Source: Bacillota bacterium (GTDB taxonomy: Bacteria > Bacillota > Clostridia > Christensenellales > DTU072). From it: 64,000 nt of DNA. The stretch covers positions 124,001 through 188,000 of the forward strand of contig JAEXAB010000002.1 of NCBI GenBank assembly GCA_023394875.1, given 5' to 3'. Numbering within the stretch: position 1 is the first letter of the stretch; every line of letters starts with the position of its first letter. Below the pieces are notes generated by a model. The model had not been told where the DNA came from. It saw nothing but the letters and a program-made list of their open reading frames with translations, and searched no databases. Below, one piece after another: positions 62,686 to 64,000 of this stretch. The position numbers and the translations under genes were made by a program.

Positions 62686-63117
62686 ATGGATTTATTTAAT
62701 GAAAGACTGAATGAAATAATGGAAGAACGTGGAATAACTCCCAAGCAATTGTCGGAGGCTACCAGTATTTCCATTAAGTCAATTTATAGTTGGAAGAAAA
62801 ATGAATCATTTAAAATTTATCTTTCAAATCTTATCAAACTTTGTAACGCTTTAAGTTGCTCTCTTGACTTTCTTGTTGGCCGTTCTGAAACAATACTTGA
62901 TTATACTCCTAAAGAATGTCCTCCGTTTTACGATAGATTACGTGAGATAATGGAAAAACAAGGAATTACCCGTTATCGCTTAGTCAAAGAAACAAAAATC
63001 TACGATAATTATTTCACAGTTTGGAAAAGTGGAAGAGACCCTCAATTATATACGCTTATTGAACTAGCCAACTATTTAAAATGTTCGCTTGATTACCTCG
63101 TAGGAATGGACAGATAA
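62686..63117 (+). CDS. Tandem XRE/HTH regulator of the island
   Basis: 143 residues made of two complete Cro/C1-type helix-turn-helix domains (about 4-66 and 80-142), each ending with the same phrase (CSLDFLVG and CSLDYLVG). The two halves are clearly duplicated but diverged. It resembles phage- and ICE-type repressors. AGGAT stands upstream of the ATG. The next gene starts at the base after its stop codon. Confidence 0.85.
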   Translation: MDLFNERLNEIMEERGITPKQLSEATSISIKSIYSWKKNESFKIYLSNLIKLCNALSCSLDFLVGRSETILDYTPKECPPFYDRLREIMEKQGITRYRLVKETKIYDNYFTVWKSGRDPQLYTLIELANYLKCSLDYLVGMDR

Positions 63118-63321
63118 ATGGTAAAGAAAAAAGATAAACAATTAGATAACAAAGAAACGTTATTAGTCGATGATGAATTCTTAAAGCGTTGCGGAAGAAT
63201 CTTCGCCCATGACTTAATCCGCTATCAAGAAAATGGCGGAGATATGAAAGATATTTCGGCCAGTAAAGTTTATAAGCTTCTTGAAGAAGCTGAAAAGAAG
63301 GGTATTGATGAAACAAATTAA
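63118..63321 (+). CDS. Small protein coupled to the XRE regulator
   Basis: 67 residues, charged, starting MVKKKDKQLDNKETLLVDDE and containing RCGRIFAHDLIRYQENGGDM. Its ATG follows directly on the regulator's TAA, so translation is probably coupled. No family recognised; it may be an island accessory protein acting with the regulator or with the restriction-type gene behind it. Confidence 0.6.
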   Translation: MVKKKDKQLDNKETLLVDDEFLKRCGRIFAHDLIRYQENGGDMKDISASKVYKLLEEAEKKGIDETN

Positions 63322-63338
63322 TATGCATAGGAAAAAAT

Positions 63339-64000
63339 ATGATTAATTCATTAAACTCAAGTCAAAACATAATAGAAATATTAGGATATGCAAAGTCAAA
63401 CAATCTGTTTTACACTGATAGAATTGATGAATGCGTTTTTTTATCTTTTCATATAAAAAAAGTGTTAAAAGAATTACACCCTATCGCTTTTTATTGTGTT
63501 AACAATAATCCTTTTGTATTATTTTTTGAGAATATTAATGATGCAGACGAGATTAAAGAGCTACATAAAAAAATATGGAATTCGCAAATTCCGATTATTA
63601 TTTTCAATTGCAAGAATGAAATAAAAGTATACAACGGTAGCAAGCTTCTTGAACAAGATAAAGAGTTGATGTTTATTGAAAGCATTAGCGTAAACGATTG
63701 CAACGATATGGCAAACTTCTCTTATTGGAAAATAACAAATACAGGATTTTGGACAGATTTTTCTAAAAAGTTTACCGAAAAAAATTTATATGATACTTTG
63801 CTTAACAATTTGAAATATATTACAAATAAGCTAAAAACAGTTTATAAAATAAGTTTTGCCACAAAATTACTTCTTAGGCTTATATTCATTCGTTTTTTGA
63901 TAGATCGTGGAGTAGATATTTCTTTTGACGGATTAACTTCTGATATTGAAAAATCGAAAAAAAGATTTTTAGAGATTGTCGGCAATAGAAATTCTTTGTA
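63339..64000 (+). CDS. N-terminus of an Eco57I/type IIG-like restriction-modification protein (truncated by window)
   Basis: The frame opens at the ATG at 63339 (AGG upstream) and is still open at the edge, 220 codons. It starts MINSLNSSQNIIEILGYAKS; the segment PIAFYCVNNNPFVLFFENIN and IPIIIFNCKNEIKVYNGSKL look like the N-terminal nuclease-like part, and KISFATKLLLRLIFIRFLID followed by RGVDI is the typical lead-in of Eco57I-type or PglX-like N6-adenine methylase proteins. The methylase motifs themselves would lie beyond the window, so the call is provisional. It fits a defence cargo of the tRNA-Ser island. Confidence 0.6.
   Translation, partial: MINSLNSSQNIIEILGYAKSNNLFYTDRIDECVFLSFHIKKVLKELHPIAFYCVNNNPFVLFFENINDADEIKELHKKIWNSQIPIIIFNCKNEIKVYNGSKLLEQDKELMFIESISVNDCNDMANFSYWKITNTGFWTDFSKKFTEKNLYDTLLNNLKYITNKLKTVYKISFATKLLLRLIFIRFLIDRGVDISFDGLTSDIEKSKKRFLEIVGNRNSL

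Overview
The window reads as a chromosomal segment of a low-GC Gram-positive bacterium, probably an uncultured Clostridia-like lineage. This is inferred from an alpha2-type glycyl-tRNA synthetase, GGAG-type ribosome binding sites, a BhlA-type holin, wall-polysaccharide genes without outer-membrane functions, and very large secreted repeat proteins. No rRNA or other species marker is present, so the exact taxon is left open.

Layout. (1) 1-24928, minus strand: one uninterrupted reading frame of more than 8,300 codons that runs off the left edge. It encodes a giant secreted protein with a signal peptide, an N-terminal region with InlB-like repeats, and a very long array of MBG/YDG-type beta-sandwich modules, including a 222/223-residue higher-order repeat. 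(2) 25257-33608, minus strand: a compact phage-type operon in P22-like order (large terminase, small-terminase-like fragment, portal, scaffold, coat, adaptor, beta-propeller hub, three small genes ending in a BhlA holin). It has its own -10 box and terminator but no integrase, repressor, replication, tail-fibre or lysin genes. (3) 33723-46736: a surface-polysaccharide locus on both strands. It holds a priming sugar transferase, a Wzy/ligase-type protein, an ABC-2 exporter pair, two galactofuranosyltransferase-like enzymes, UDP-galactopyranose mutase, two more glycosyltransferases, and a four-part ferredoxin/FrhB/pyruvyl-transferase/ILEI-like fusion. (4) 46798-53213: household genes, namely a DUF819 transporter, a GNAT-like protein, a small unknown protein, a FliB-like Cys-rich protein, a YlxY-like degenerate deacetylase, glyQS and an XRE regulator. 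(5) 53252-59071: a zinc-free-looking MDR dehydrogenase behind a 1606-residue BspA-type leucine-rich-repeat lipoprotein. (6) 59460-61382: a rhodanese-TtcA fusion and TcdA, both tRNA sulfur/modification enzymes. (7) From tRNA-Ser(GGA) at 61563 to the right edge: an integrated island with a 17-bp att-like duplication, a serine-recombinase remnant, an XRE regulator with candidate operators, and the start of a restriction-modification-type protein.

How it fits together. Regions 1, 3 and 5 build the cell surface: a giant adhesin-like fibre, a galactofuranose-containing glycan, and an LRR lipoprotein. The phage-type operon sits as a self-contained transcription unit between the polysaccharide locus and the giant surface gene. 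It is the best candidate here for an undescribed system: a stripped packaging/capsid cassette whose small-terminase homologue lacks the DNA-binding half, which recalls gene-transfer-agent-like domestication. A second genome-level signal is a set of promoters whose -10 box lies only 6-14 nt from the start codon of genes with no Shine-Dalgarno sequence, suggesting leaderless transcripts.
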